40,221 nucleotides of DNA from Bacillota bacterium (GTDB lineage: Bacteria > Bacillota > Limnochordia > DTU087): assembly GCA_012510855.1 (NCBI GenBank), contig JAAZHE010000044.1, positions 1 through 40,221 on the forward strand. The letters are read 5' to 3'. The position numbers and the translations under genes were made by a program. Below the pieces are notes generated by a model that was not told the origin of the DNA, did no database searches, and saw nothing but the letters and a program-made list of their open reading frames with translations. This document shows, piece by piece, positions 1-8,064 of the stretch; position 1 is the stretch's first letter, and each line of letters opens with the position of its first letter.

Positions 1-165
1 AACACTACTTACTGTCAGTACCCTAATTCATTCATCCTACACCAGACAAAGTCCAAACTGGACAAGGTGACATTTTCACTGAACAAAACACCGATATGTG
101 AGGTGACATTTTCAAAGACCATTGACACCCGTGTTGGACTTGGAAGCCCTCCTCACCAAATAATG
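1..165. repeat. Window-edge stretch with two direct repeats, possible mobile-element end
   Basis: The 14-base word AGGTGACATTTTCA occurs twice, at 65-78 and 101-114, 36 bases apart. The first copy is followed by CTGAAC. From memory, multiple GGTGACATTTTCACTGAAC-like words lie near the ends of some integrase-type insertion sequences of Clostridia. The element itself would then lie to the left of the window. No transposase, terminal inverted repeat or target duplication is visible here, so the assignment is tentative. No convincing gene is present before the stop codon at 166. Confidence 0.3.
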
Positions 166-1263
166 CTAAAAGCCTTTGGCAGTTGCTCTCTGCCGTGCTT
201 TGGCGGCATTTTCCTTCACCTGCTGGATCCATCCTCTGGTAACAGCCCGCTCAAAACTGCGGAGCCCTGCCAGCCGGAAGCCGTGGCGGGCAGCCAAACG
301 GCTGATCTCATCAACCTGTTCTACCGACAGGTCCCGTCCCAGTGTGAAGTTCTCATATCGGCCTTCAAGGGCCAAGATCATCGTCTCAGCCATGCAGGCA
401 TAGGCAGTCTTAGCTGGAAAGCCGAAATCTAAACCAAAGTCAACATCGCCCGGTACCTCAACTACGCCGCCCTCGAAAACCAATACGTCCTTACGGACCT
501 CAGCCACCCGACGGGAGACATTCCGGGGCCTGGCAACATCACAGACTATGGCTCCTGGCTTCAGCCACTCCGGCTCCACTATGGTACCGGTTGCACTGGT
601 GACTGCCACCACAATGTCCGCCTCCCTACAGGCTGTGGCTATATCGGTAGTCACCTGAGGGCTTAGGCCAGCCTCGCCCCTGATTCTATCGGCAAGGTGT
701 TCTAGCTTGTCTAGAGAACGGGCCGCCATTGTCAGATGGCCAACATCTCGAGCCAGTATCCGTGCACATGCTGAACCGATAGAGCCAGTAGCACCCAGCA
801 CAGCCACTGACGCATCTTCAATGGATATTTCCATTAAGTCAGCGGCGTAACGAATTCCTTCTAGCGCTGTTGCAACAGTATAACTGTTGCCGGTGGTCAC
901 TGCTATATTTACGTTTTCTGCCACGGTGACACCAGCATCTCCTACCACCGCCGTAAAAGCCCCAAGGCCCACAATTCCTGCCCCGAGCTGCTCAGCCTTT
1001 TTTGCCGCCTTGATAATCTTCTCCATTACGTCTTGCTCTGGCAGCTCCATCATCTGTTTACTGGTCAACAAACAGCCAATGAACCATCCTTCTGCCTCTG
1101 TGCCCCGGAGAGAGCGAACCCCTGTGATGTGGGAGGCCTTGATGGGCGGACTGTGCCTGAGCAGAGTCTCTAGCCAGGTGACCGGCATTCGCTGAGCTGA
1201 CGGGAATTTGCGGGCAACATCTTGGATTTCCAGGGGGTGGATTATAAAAGCGAACCGTTCCAA
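166..1263 (-). CDS. Acyl-ACP-reductase-like / predicted amino-acid dehydrogenase (COG5322-type) oxidoreductase
   Basis: A 365-residue protein with a central Rossmann nucleotide-binding motif GATGSIG at 157-163. Its overall layout resembles cyanobacterial long-chain acyl-ACP reductase (AAR, about 340 aa). Compared from memory, it shares the TGNSYT segment near 124, the EGGVVEVPGD region near 264-273 and YACMAETM near 288-295. Cys290 of that last stretch sits where the AAR nucleophilic cysteine lies. AAR reduces acyl-ACP to fatty aldehyde with NADPH. Whether this Bacillota homologue does so is inference, and such proteins are often labelled 'shikimate dehydrogenase-like'. The start is TTG, fixed by a near-perfect Shine-Dalgarno GAGGTGATC four bases upstream. 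It is the last gene of an operon with the regulator and quinate-dehydrogenase-family gene, 36 bp after the latter. It is slightly longer than AAR, with a basic C-terminal tail (KENAAKARQRATAKGF). Confidence 0.7.
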   Translation of the reverse strand: MERFAFIIHPLEIQDVARKFPSAQRMPVTWLETLLRHSPPIKASHITGVRSLRGTEAEGWFIGCLLTSKQMMELPEQDVMEKIIKAAKKAEQLGAGIVGLGAFTAVVGDAGVTVAENVNIAVTTGNSYTVATALEGIRYAADLMEISIEDASVAVLGATGSIGSACARILARDVGHLTMAARSLDKLEHLADRIRGEAGLSPQVTTDIATACREADIVVAVTSATGTIVEPEWLKPGAIVCDVARPRNVSRRVAEVRKDVLVFEGGVVEVPGDVDFGLDFGFPAKTAYACMAETMILALEGRYENFTLGRDLSVEQVDEISRLAARHGFRLAGLRSFERAVTRGWIQQVKENAAKARQRATAKGF

Positions 1264-1299
1264 AAAAGATCACCTCATCGGTTGTCTATTGAACAAGCG

Positions 1300-2205
1300 T
1301 TAGGCCTGGAGATACTCCACTCTGGGAGTGAAGTTGATGGCATCCAGCATCTCCAAATAATCTTGGGGTTTGATGTCCTCTAGCGGTTTGCCAATTAGTG
1401 TCACCAGCACCGCTTCCATAACATTGGTGCCGAAGGAACGCCCACAGAGATTCGGCGTTGAGGTGATTAACATCTCTACACCCCTGCGCCGCAGTACGTC
1501 TATATCGTTTTGGGTAACGGTATTGGTCACTATTATCTTCCCGCGAAGATTCTCTGGCATATGTCTACTGATAAATAAATAATCTCCGGCAATAATCTCC
1601 GCCCACTCATAGTATTTGGAGTACTTCACTTTCGATTGTTCCTGCTTGCTGCCGGTTGGATACAGCACTTTAAAGGGAAGCTGCACGACAATGGGTGCCG
1701 CGATCCGAGCCACAACGGCAAGGGTTCGGAGGCTGTGGATGGGAATCGGAAGTCCCAAACCAAACATCAAGTCTCCGATTACCATATCGCACCCAGCCAG
1801 AGCAATGGCCTCTGCCATGCCAAACCGGTCCACAGCTGCCACCAGCAGGAGGCGGCGTCCCTTCAGCTCGAGATTCATCCTTTCTTGCAGGAAAGTGACA
1901 ACCTTTCTTTCTAGGGTGTTCTTTAGTCCTGAACCATCGACCAGAGGTGTTTTCCTCGCCGCCGAGGCAAACCGCTTAGAATCCCGAATGGTGTAGCGGC
2001 GGTTATCGGCATAGATATACATATACATGCCGCCGAGGCCAAAGGCATCTACTTTGCCGTCAAGCTGGCGAATCAATTCCACCGCTCTGTCCATATCGCC
2101 ATCGGTGCCGATCCGTTCAACGAGGAACTGCTCACCCATGATCTCCAACTCTGCTTTGTGATCTCGTTTTGAGGAACCAATACTAATGCTCACTACGTGC
2201 TTCAC
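1300..2205 (-). CDS. 'Quinate 5-dehydrogenase'-family protein
   Basis: A 301-residue cytoplasmic protein. It resembles proteins that databases of thermophilic Clostridia (for example Moorella) label quinate 5-dehydrogenase. I know of no biochemical support for that name and see no classical GxGxxG Rossmann loop. Visible features are a glycine-rich start (SISIGSSKRDH), FGLGGMYMYIYAD near 55, a hydrophobic GCDMVIGDLMFGLGLPIP stretch in the middle, and TPNLCGRSFGTNVMEA near the C terminus, a candidate active-site or binding loop. The GTG start at 2205 was chosen because GGAGG lies 7 nt upstream. A longer GTG two codons earlier would abut the SD. It lies between the HTH regulator (49 bp upstream) and the AAR-like gene, so the three probably act in one process. 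True substrate unknown. Confidence 0.6.
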   Translation of the reverse strand: MKHVVSISIGSSKRDHKAELEIMGEQFLVERIGTDGDMDRAVELIRQLDGKVDAFGLGGMYMYIYADNRRYTIRDSKRFASAARKTPLVDGSGLKNTLERKVVTFLQERMNLELKGRRLLLVAAVDRFGMAEAIALAGCDMVIGDLMFGLGLPIPIHSLRTLAVVARIAAPIVVQLPFKVLYPTGSKQEQSKVKYSKYYEWAEIIAGDYLFISRHMPENLRGKIIVTNTVTQNDIDVLRRRGVEMLITSTPNLCGRSFGTNVMEAVLVTLIGKPLEDIKPQDYLEMLDAINFTPRVEYLQA

Positions 2206-2254
2206 AGCCACGCCTCCATAGGAACAGAATTAATCCAGTATCTAGAGCGATTCC

Positions 2255-2785
2255 CTACCTATCCATCAGGGACCGGATCAAGGTTCGAAACTCTGTCGGA
2301 TCCACGTACTTATCCTGGCGGATCGGTGATTTACCCAATTCAATACCCAACACCGTCTCCGGAGCCAGCATGGCCTCCACCAACTTAATCCGCATATTTG
2401 AACCGAGAAAAACGACAGTATCGAAGTCCCGCAACCGCGAAAACAGCACCATCAGTTCATTGGCCAACTTGGCGCCGCTGCGGTCTTCGGCAAACTGCCA
2501 GCGCTCCTCATTGGTCATCACCCATACAAAATCCACGCCCTCGTCTCGGGCAATGGCTTCAATCTCTTCCTTATTGCCAATGGGAAAACCGATTACTGCT
2601 ACTCGGGCCCCTTTACGAACTTCTCCAAGGCCCTCCAGCCGAGAAATAAAGGTGCGGTCAACTCCAATTTGCTCAGCCACCTCTTGTTGAGACTGCCCTT
2701 GGGAGCGCAGGTCAAGAATTTGGTCCACGATCCTATGTACGCGGCTGGTACTGATCAGTTTTTCCCCAATCCGCAGTAGGTCCAC
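2255..2785 (-). CDS. HTH transcriptional regulator, first gene of the quinate-DH/AAR-like operon
   Basis: A 176-residue protein. Residues about 30-51 form a Cro/C1- or Trp-repressor-like helix-turn-helix (SQQEVAEQIGVDRTFISRLE). This is followed by a roughly 120-residue alpha/beta domain (VAVIGFPIGNKEEIEAIARD, then VVFLGSNMRIKLVEAML) that looks like a nucleotide- or ligand-sensing fold, though I cannot name the family. The GTG at 2785 is preferred because AAGGTGG lies 8 nt upstream. A TTG at 2809 would add eight residues and has no good SD. The gene sits directly behind a promoter with a palindromic operator (2826-2880), so autoregulation of the three-gene operon is likely. The C-terminal domain may sense a product of the downstream enzymes. 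That is inference. Confidence 0.7.
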   Translation of the reverse strand: MDLLRIGEKLISTSRVHRIVDQILDLRSQGQSQQEVAEQIGVDRTFISRLEGLGEVRKGARVAVIGFPIGNKEEIEAIARDEGVDFVWVMTNEERWQFAEDRSGAKLANELMVLFSRLRDFDTVVFLGSNMRIKLVEAMLAPETVLGIELGKSPIRQDKYVDPTEFRTLIRSLMDR

Positions 2786-2825
2786 GATGCCAACCACCTT
2801 AGCTTCCAATTAGTCGGTCGCTGTA

Positions 2826-2880
2826 TTGTGCACAACTTTGTGCTCAAACCCATATTACCAGACAAGGCTCCACCGTGCAA
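2826..2880 (-). promoter_or_regulatory. Promoter and palindromic operator of the regulator/quinate-DH/AAR-like operon
   Basis: On the minus strand a -35-like TTGCAC (2880-2875), a 17-bp spacer and a -10-like TAATAT (2857-2852) form a plausible sigma-A promoter. Just downstream, at about +2 to +15, is the perfect inverted repeat GCACAA-CT-TTGTGC (2830-2843). It partly overlaps a second palindrome, TTGTGCACAA (2826-2835). Placement immediately past the start site fits a repressor operator. The first gene of the operon encodes an HTH protein, its obvious candidate ligand. The half-site TTGTG also resembles a Rex half-site, but the spacing is not that of a Rex box. Confidence 0.55.
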
Positions 2881-3001
2881 GAGACCAAGACAACAAGAAT
2901 TCTAGGAGCTGAAAAACCGCTCCGCTGGACAGGGCATTGTTCGCTGGAAAACATACCGCCGCTTCCGTCAGCAATCCCACGGCCTTCCTTGTCAGTAAAG
3001 C

Positions 3002-3019
3002 AAAAAAGGGCGCTCGCCC
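3002..3019 (-). terminator. Rho-independent terminator after the TlpA-like gene
   Basis: Minus-strand GGGC-GAGC-GCCC hairpin directly followed by TTTTTT (plus-strand A-run 3002-3007). It lies 83 bp past the stop codon of the thioredoxin-family gene. Confidence 0.65.
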
Positions 3020-3101
3020 ACTTAACGGCAAACGCCCCGGAACTTTCAAGTTCAATCAAAGACGTTCAGAGATAACCTAATCGGTTCTGGATCTACCAGC
3101 C

Positions 3102-3671
3102 CTATTCTGAACTTGTCGGCAAAATCGACTCAATCCCCTGCCGCAGCCGGGCCTCGGTCATGGCTCCAATCACCATGTCCCGGATTACCCCCTCACCATC
3201 GATGAAGAAGGAGGTCGGCAGCCCCCGGACATTATACTTTGCTCCCGCGATTCCGAGGGAGTCCAGGTATACCGGCACAGTCCAACCCGCTGATTCAAAG
3301 TAGGCTTTAACCGTCTCCCCGCTTTCCCTGACATCGACAATCATGAAGGTGACATCGTCACCGATTTCTTCGTACAAGGATTGAATATAGGGCATTTCTA
3401 TCTTACAGAAATGGCACCAAGTCGCGAAGAAGTTAATAAATACAGGAGCGCCTAGCTGCTCCCCTAGGGTAACCTCGGTACCTTCCAGTGTCTTGACGGT
3501 AAAATCAGGAGCTCTGTAGCCAATTCTGGGGCTGACGGTACCTGCGCTTGAATTTGCTCGGTTTCCTACTGCAGTTAGAACTAGAGCCGCTGCAATAATC
3601 ATTACCAGACACAGGGACCTGGTCAATGTCCCCTGACCGGCATTATCCCGTCTCTTACTCCTTAACTCCAT
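3102..3671 (-). CDS. Membrane-anchored TlpA/ResA-like thiol-disulfide oxidoreductase
   Basis: A 189-residue protein with an N-terminal membrane anchor or uncleaved signal at about 18-36 (LCLVMIIAAALVLTAVG). It is followed by an AhpC/TSA-TlpA thioredoxin fold. The redox motif WCHFC has Cys86 and Cys89, and the cis-proline loop is GLPTSFF (Pro152). Members of this family work outside the membrane, reducing disulfides for cytochrome c maturation, sporulation (StoA) or oxidative defence. The substrate cannot be told from sequence, and no cytochrome-maturation genes are nearby. The first ATG is supported by a G-rich SD (GGGGGG) 5 nt upstream. It has its own terminator. Confidence 0.85.
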   Translation of the reverse strand: MELRSKRRDNAGQGTLTRSLCLVMIIAAALVLTAVGNRANSSAGTVSPRIGYRAPDFTVKTLEGTEVTLGEQLGAPVFINFFATWCHFCKIEMPYIQSLYEEIGDDVTFMIVDVRESGETVKAYFESAGWTVPVYLDSLGIAGAKYNVRGLPTSFFIDGEGVIRDMVIGAMTEARLRQGIESILPTSSE

Positions 3672-3801
3672 GTCATCCCCCCGCTCTTTGCTGAAATCAG
3701 CGTCTCAGCCGGCGATTCCCGCCTGTCAGTACATTACGTCTCCCAGCCACAGCGTCACCGGCTTCTTCATATATATCCGGGCTCCCATTCTACCTAAACC
3801 G

Positions 3802-4773
3802 CTAGACTTCTTCCAAATTAAGGCAGTCTTCGAGGATCTCCCGGACCTCCGCCACGCTCTTGGCCTGATTGAGCCGCTGGCGAACGGCTGCCGCCTGGGG
3901 AAATCCCTTGGTATACCAGGCAAGCTGTGACCGCATCTTCCGCACTCCAGCCAGTTCCCCAAGGACTGCCACCTCTTTTTCCAGGTGTGCCAGAGCCAAA
4001 TCCAGTCTTTCCCTAAGACTGGGCTTGGGCAAATATTCGCGCCAGCGCAGGTAGTGGCTAACCTCCCTAAAAATCCAGGGATTGCCTAGAGCCGACCGCC
4101 CGATCATCACACCATCACAACCGGTCTCCTGCAGCATCTTTAGGGCAGCATCGGGGGAATCCACATCCCCATTTCCCCAAACAGGGACATCTACCGCCGC
4201 TTTTACCGCCGCGATACAATCCCAATCGGCTTTGCCCCGGTAAAACTGCTCCCGGTAACGACCGTGGATAGTCAGCCCCTGGGCGCCAGCTTTCACCAAC
4301 AAGGGAGCTATTTCCGCAGCAGTGGGGGAATTCTCATCCCACCCCCGGCGCATCTTAACAGTCACTGGACAGGAGACATTGGCCGCGACACTCTCTACCA
4401 CCCGTGCCGCCAGATCTGGATCCCGCATTAAAGCAGCCCCGTCTCCATTCTTGACAATTTTAGGCGTTGGACAACCCATGTTGATGTCGATAAGGTCAGG
4501 TTCTAATGCCGCCACCATCCGGGCTGCTTTGCCCATCGTCTCTGGCTCTGAACCGAACAACTGGATGGCTATGGGCCGTTCCTCCTCACTAAATGCCAGC
4601 AGCTCCTCCGTCCGCCGATTATTGTACAGCAGTCCTTTGCTGCTCACCATTTCCGTAATCACTAGGCCGGCTCCCATCGCCTTGCAAATCCTCCGGAAAA
4701 TAGAGTTGGTGACACCGGCCATCGGGGACAAAGCCACGGGATTCTCGATCAGAACATGGCCTATCCTCAACAA
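3802..4773 (-). CDS. dusB: tRNA-dihydrouridine synthase
   Basis: A 323-residue FMN enzyme that reduces uridine to dihydrouridine in tRNA D-loops. It shows the TIM-barrel signatures of the Dus family: the FMN-binding start (NPVALSPMAGVTN), the catalytic-cysteine segment NMGCPTPKIVKNGDGAALM, VKMRRGWD, a TIHGR motif and the phosphate-binding GNGDVDS followed by GVMIGRSALGNPW. The TTG at 4773 is chosen because GGAG lies 8 nt upstream. A GTG at 4782 abuts that SD. It follows rpmE after a hairpin at 4804-4826, so it may be expressed by read-through. The dus paralogue (B or C) is assigned by length and common Bacillota content. Confidence 0.9.
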   Translation of the reverse strand: MLRIGHVLIENPVALSPMAGVTNSIFRRICKAMGAGLVITEMVSSKGLLYNNRRTEELLAFSEEERPIAIQLFGSEPETMGKAARMVAALEPDLIDINMGCPTPKIVKNGDGAALMRDPDLAARVVESVAANVSCPVTVKMRRGWDENSPTAAEIAPLLVKAGAQGLTIHGRYREQFYRGKADWDCIAAVKAAVDVPVWGNGDVDSPDAALKMLQETGCDGVMIGRSALGNPWIFREVSHYLRWREYLPKPSLRERLDLALAHLEKEVAVLGELAGVRKMRSQLAWYTKGFPQAAAVRQRLNQAKSVAEVREILEDCLNLEEV

Positions 4774-4803
4774 TGCTCTCACTCCAAATGCCCAGGAAAC
4801 AGA

Positions 4804-4826
4804 AAAGCAGGACTATGCCCTGCTTT
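4804..4826 (-). terminator. Hairpin terminator after rpmE
   Basis: Perfect 8-bp inverted repeat AAAGCAGG / CCTGCTTT with a 7-nt loop. On the minus strand it is followed by TCTGTTTCC, a weak U-tract. It lies between the rpmE stop and the dusB start, so it may be leaky and set the rpmE:dusB ratio. Confidence 0.5.
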
Positions 4827-4854
4827 ACTCTTCCGCCTTAGATTGTTGCTGTAT

Positions 4855-5064
4855 TTACTCCTCCGGCAAATTGTACTTCTTCCGGAACCTTTCGACCCGT
4901 CCACCAGAATCAACGAGCTTCTGCCTCTGTCCTGTATAGAATGGGTGGCACTGGGAACAGATTTCCACTCTCAGGTCCTGGCGGGTGGAACCAGTTTCAA
5001 AACTAGCGCCACAGGCACAGGTAACTGTTGTCTGATGATATGGTGGATGAATGTTCTCCTTCAC
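4855..5064 (-). CDS. rpmE: 50S ribosomal protein L31 (zinc-binding type)
   Basis: A 69-residue protein matching bacterial L31 end to end: an N-terminal [10 protein letters not shown], a CACG pair (Cys17, Cys19), then [11 protein letters not shown], with a C-terminal [13 protein letters not shown]. The CxC plus CxxC set marks the zinc-containing (C+) form rather than the zinc-independent paralogue used under zinc starvation. Start is GTG with an AGAGGTGA Shine-Dalgarno 6 nt upstream. In Bacillus rpmE directly follows rho. Here a LysM-M23 peptidase gene sits between them. It has its own extended -10 promoter. Confidence 0.95.
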   Translation of the reverse strand: MKENIHPPYHQTTVTCACGASFETGSTRQDLRVEICSQCHPFYTGQRQKLVDSGGRVERFRKKYNLPEE

Positions 5065-5128
5065 GGCCTGTCACCTCTTTCCCCATTTGGTACTCTAAAT
5101 TTCACATTTGCAGTTTGCACACCGTAGA

Positions 5129-5158
5129 ATTATAACATGATTACTGGGATGGGCGCAA
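5129..5158 (-). promoter_or_regulatory. Extended -10 promoter of rpmE
   Basis: Minus-strand TATAAT (5134-5129) preceded by TG one base away, an extended -10. A weak -35 TTGCGC (5158-5153) lies 18 bp further upstream. It is about 65 nt ahead of the rpmE GTG start. Confidence 0.6.
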
Positions 5159-5230
5159 GCCGCTCCCGTACAGTAACTTCCTTCTTGCCTGTGCTTTAGA
5201 ATGGAAATTCTTTGCAGCTGTTTACCAACA

Positions 5231-6352
5231 TTAGGGCAAGAGGTACTTTTCTGGATCAACCGGTGTCCCTCGGTAACGGATTTCAAAATGAAGGTGCGGA
5301 CCCGTTGAACGGCCGGTATTGCCGCTATAGGCGATGATCTGTCCGCGTTTCACAGTTTCACCAGCCTTAACTGCCAACCGGGAATTGTGGGCATACCTAG
5401 TCTCAACCTGTTGCCCATGATCGATAATGACTAGATTGCCGTATGAACCCCGGGGCCCACTCCATGTAACCCGTCCATCGGCAGCGGCCCGTATGGGGGT
5501 ACCTACAGGAACAGCAATGTCCAATCCGTAATGCATACTACCCCATCGAGCACCGAACCGGGAGGATATCCGGGCCCTTGCCGGCCAATCGAAGGCCCTC
5601 CTCAACTGACCATTGGCTCCAACTAGCTGGTAGCGTTGGGCAGCCACTGCTTGTGCACCAGGAATCACTAGCTGCTGTCCTACACGCAGGGCGCTGGGAT
5701 CCGATAAGTCATTGGCTTCAATGATATCCTGTGTCTTGACTTGGTAGGCCCTTGCTATGCTCCACACACTATCCCCCGATTTTACCGTATGCAAAGCTCC
5801 ATCAACGGTTAAAATGGTCAACTTCTGTCCTACCTGCAGACGCTGGGGATCGCTGATGCCGTTGGCCGCCACAATGGTGTCGATATGGATTCCATAGAGC
5901 TTGGCTATATCCCAAAGGGTTTGCCCTTTCGCCACTACATGGGTAAGCACCGTTGGTTTCTTCTCTTGAGGGGCCTGATCCGCCGACTGCCCTACGGGAT
6001 CAGCCTCGGCAGTGACGATACCAGCCGGACCCTCTTCCGCCGGCACCTCTTCTGTAGTTTCCCCATCAACAGGAGGGATTATCTCTCCCAAGGAAACGGA
6101 AGGAGCACTACCCGCACCCGCCATGACAAGAAACTCTGGGAGATCAGTGGACAATAATGAACCGAATTCGAGATCATCGGGATCGGGACCGCCCTGATCG
6201 GTTCCCTCCAAGAAACGTTGGTGCCATGTAAACTGAACCGGCGAATCGGAGGTCAGCTTGGAAGCCTCATCTGAGACAGTTAAGGCAACAAGAAGCATAA
6301 GTATCAACAGAGTCCATCCCGGACGCCAGCGGCTGGTGCGATTGTCCTCCAA
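5231..6352 (-). CDS. Membrane-anchored LysM - M23 metallopeptidase (cell-wall endopeptidase)
   Basis: A 373-residue envelope protein: a short basic N-terminus, one membrane segment (about 13-26), an acidic, proline-rich linker to about 130, two LysM peptidoglycan-binding domains (138-181 and 188-231), and a C-terminal M23/LytM peptidase (262-370). The peptidase carries the zinc ligands His274 and Asp278 (HYGLD) and the HLH pair (His353, His355). It is therefore probably an active endopeptidase cutting peptide cross-links, rather than an EnvC-like inactive activator. The TTG at 6352 has a GGAG 9 nt upstream. The upstream TTG (6367) overlaps the SD. It lies between rho and rpmE, an insertion relative to the Bacillus order. 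The role could be in growth or in spore morphogenesis (SpoIIQ/SpoIVFA-like). Confidence 0.9.
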   Translation of the reverse strand: MEDNRTSRWRPGWTLLILMLLVALTVSDEASKLTSDSPVQFTWHQRFLEGTDQGGPDPDDLEFGSLLSTDLPEFLVMAGAGSAPSVSLGEIIPPVDGETTEEVPAEEGPAGIVTAEADPVGQSADQAPQEKKPTVLTHVVAKGQTLWDIAKLYGIHIDTIVAANGISDPQRLQVGQKLTILTVDGALHTVKSGDSVWSIARAYQVKTQDIIEANDLSDPSALRVGQQLVIPGAQAVAAQRYQLVGANGQLRRAFDWPARARISSRFGARWGSMHYGLDIAVPVGTPIRAAADGRVTWSGPRGSYGNLVIIDHGQQVETRYAHNSRLAVKAGETVKRGQIIAYSGNTGRSTGPHLHFEIRYRGTPVDPEKYLLP

Positions 6353-6454
6353 CGCTACCCACTCCAATCCTATGGAATCATTTCGATAACTTCGTGCCCA
6401 CAGGGGCTAAATCCTTTTTTTGCTGAGAAATTCTTCTATAGGTTTATCTTCCTA

Positions 6455-6490
6455 GGTATGGGTGGCGGTTTCGGCCCTTCCTCCCATACC
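6455..6490 (-). terminator. Hairpin after rho, no clear U-tract
   Basis: Perfect 8-bp inverted repeat GGTATGGG / CCCATACC with a 20-nt loop, placed 24 bp past the rho stop codon. It is not followed by a T-run on either strand. It may be a processing or Rho-type end, or a weak terminator. Confidence 0.35.
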
Positions 6491-6513
6491 AGATGCAAGG
6501 TCTCAACACCGAG

Positions 6514-7785
6514 CTATGATGAACGCACATTTTCCGCAAAGGTAGAATTGATGACTAAGTCTACTAATTCGGCATTGGACTTGGTGTGCAGAATCCGGTC
6601 AATAAGAATGTCCGTGGTTTCCGCCGTTCCCAGGGAGCTGAAGGCTTTCCTGAGGAGCCACATCATCTCCAACTCCTGCTCCGTCAAGAGCAGCTCTTCT
6701 TTCCGGGTACCTGACCGGTAAATGTCGATGGCGGGGAATATGCGACGTTCTGCAAGGCGGCGGTCTAGGTGGAGTTCCATATTGCCGGTGCCCTTGAACT
6801 CCTCATAAATCACGTCATCCATCCGGGAACCTGTCTCGATGAGAGCAGTAGCTATTATAGTCAGACTGCCCCCTTCCTCTAGCTTGCGGGCAGAACCGAA
6901 AAACCGTTTAGGACGGTGGAGCGCCGCTGGATCGACACCACCGGAAAGAGTGCGCCCACTGGGGGGTACCACCAGGTTGTGGGCTCTGGCCAGACGGGTG
7001 ATGCTGTCTAACAAAATGACAACATCTTTTCCATGTTCCACTAGACGCCGAGCTCTCTCCAACACCATATCGGCCACCCGGACATGGTTGTCTGGAGGCT
7101 CGTCAAAGGTTGAACTGATCACTTCTCCATCAACGGACCGCTGCATATCGGTGACTTCCTCCGGCCGTTCGTCGATCAGGAGTACCATCAGCTCAACTTC
7201 CGGATGATTGTGGGTCACGCTGTTGGCTATTTTCTTGAGGACTGTGGTTTTGCCGGCTTTAGGCGGAGCCACGATTAAGCCCCGCTGCCCTTTTCCCAAA
7301 GGCGCCACAACATCGATTAACCTTGTTGCCGTATCTTCCTGGGAAACCTCCAGTCGCAGGCGCTCGTAGGGGTAAATGGGGGTGAGGTCTTCGAAGTTGG
7401 GCCGGCTGATGGCTTTTTCGGGGTCGAGGCCGTTAACTGCTACAACTTTGAGGAGAGCGTTATACCGTTCATTCTCCTTGGGAGGCCTTATTTGCCCGAG
7501 GACTAAGTCACCGGTTCGCAGGTTGAATCTCCGGATTTGCGATGGCGAAACATACACATCTTCACCGCTGGGAGTGTAGCCCTCTACCCGCAGAAAGCCG
7601 TAACCGTCAGGAAGGATTTCTAGTACCCCGTGTTTGAATTCCAGGCCTTCTTTGTTAGACTCCGCTTTTAGAATTTCAAAGATGAGTTCACGCTTGCGGA
7701 GCCGTGAAGAGCCAGGGATCTCAAGCTCCCTTGCGATCTCCTGCAGTTCCGCCGCCGTTTTCTCTTCCAGTTGCGAAATATTCAT
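6514..7785 (-). CDS. rho: Transcription termination factor Rho
   Basis: A 423-residue hexameric RNA helicase ending factor-dependent transcripts. Domains in order: Rho_N helical domain (about 1-42), cold-shock RNA-binding domain with the RNP1-like GYGFLR (61-66) and [12 protein letters not shown], then the RecA-like motor with Walker A PPKAGKTT (174-181) and Walker [10 protein letters not shown]. The length is close to that of B. subtilis Rho (427 aa). The ATG at 7785 is favoured by AAGGAGTGGAGTT just upstream. The longer frame from 7821 has no SD. The leader contains a small hairpin, ATTGCG-N8-CGCAAT (about 7833-7852), perhaps part of autoregulation. Confidence 0.97.
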   Translation of the reverse strand: MNISQLEEKTAAELQEIARELEIPGSSRLRKRELIFEILKAESNKEGLEFKHGVLEILPDGYGFLRVEGYTPSGEDVYVSPSQIRRFNLRTGDLVLGQIRPPKENERYNALLKVVAVNGLDPEKAISRPNFEDLTPIYPYERLRLEVSQEDTATRLIDVVAPLGKGQRGLIVAPPKAGKTTVLKKIANSVTHNHPEVELMVLLIDERPEEVTDMQRSVDGEVISSTFDEPPDNHVRVADMVLERARRLVEHGKDVVILLDSITRLARAHNLVVPPSGRTLSGGVDPAALHRPKRFFGSARKLEEGGSLTIIATALIETGSRMDDVIYEEFKGTGNMELHLDRRLAERRIFPAIDIYRSGTRKEELLLTEQELEMMWLLRKAFSSLGTAETTDILIDRILHTKSNAELVDLVINSTFAENVRSS

Positions 7786-8019
7786 AACTCCACTCCTTAA
7801 ACCTCTAAGCTGAATTGTCACTTATCAAAACAGTGGGATTATTGCGTTTGGCAGCGCAATAGGTACAGCTATCGCCTGTTACAGGAGGCTTATGTGAGAT
7901 TCTTAGGCTTGTTCTCGCTGAAATGATAGCTGAATTAGTGAGTAGGAGAGTACTCAAGAACATGCTGGCAACAATCAAGGTCAGACAGACGATGATGGTG
8001 AATCAAAATCGAGAATGGG

Positions 8020-8048
8020 GGGCGGGTAGAAGACTGACTCACCCGCCC
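8020..8048 (-). terminator. Hairpin terminator after fba
   Basis: Perfect 8-bp inverted repeat GGGCGGGT / ACCCGCCC, 13-nt loop, 16 bp past the fba stop codon. The following minus-strand sequence (CCCCATTCTCGATTTTG) is only moderately T-rich. Confidence 0.5.
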
Positions 8049-8064
8049 GCTGCTAGCAACCTCT

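Larger units (their letters stand above)
2786..3101. other. Gene-free stretch between the regulator and the TlpA-like gene
   Basis: It holds the promoter/operator of the operon to the left and the terminator of the TlpA-like gene at 3002-3019. Short reading frames on both strands have no Shine-Dalgarno sequence and no recognisable motif. I see nothing else in it. Confidence 0.6.

Noticed and set aside
2826-2843. Rex operator
   Set aside because: Contains TTGTG half-sites, but without the eight-base spacing of a Rex box.
2844-3075. Short frames on both strands in the gap before the TlpA-like gene
   Set aside because: No SD, no motif, and they overlap a clear terminator and the operon promoter.
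3726-3962. Short minus-strand frame ending MKKPVTLWLGDVMY
   Set aside because: Mostly overlaps dusB in another frame. The free part is only 14 codons and matches nothing I know.
7860-8010. Small hydrophobic peptide on the minus strand (about 52 codons from ATG) or plus-strand frame at 7923
   Set aside because: A membrane-like stretch is visible in the minus frame, but no Shine-Dalgarno precedes the ATG and the plus frame overlaps the fba terminator. Probably rho leader sequence.
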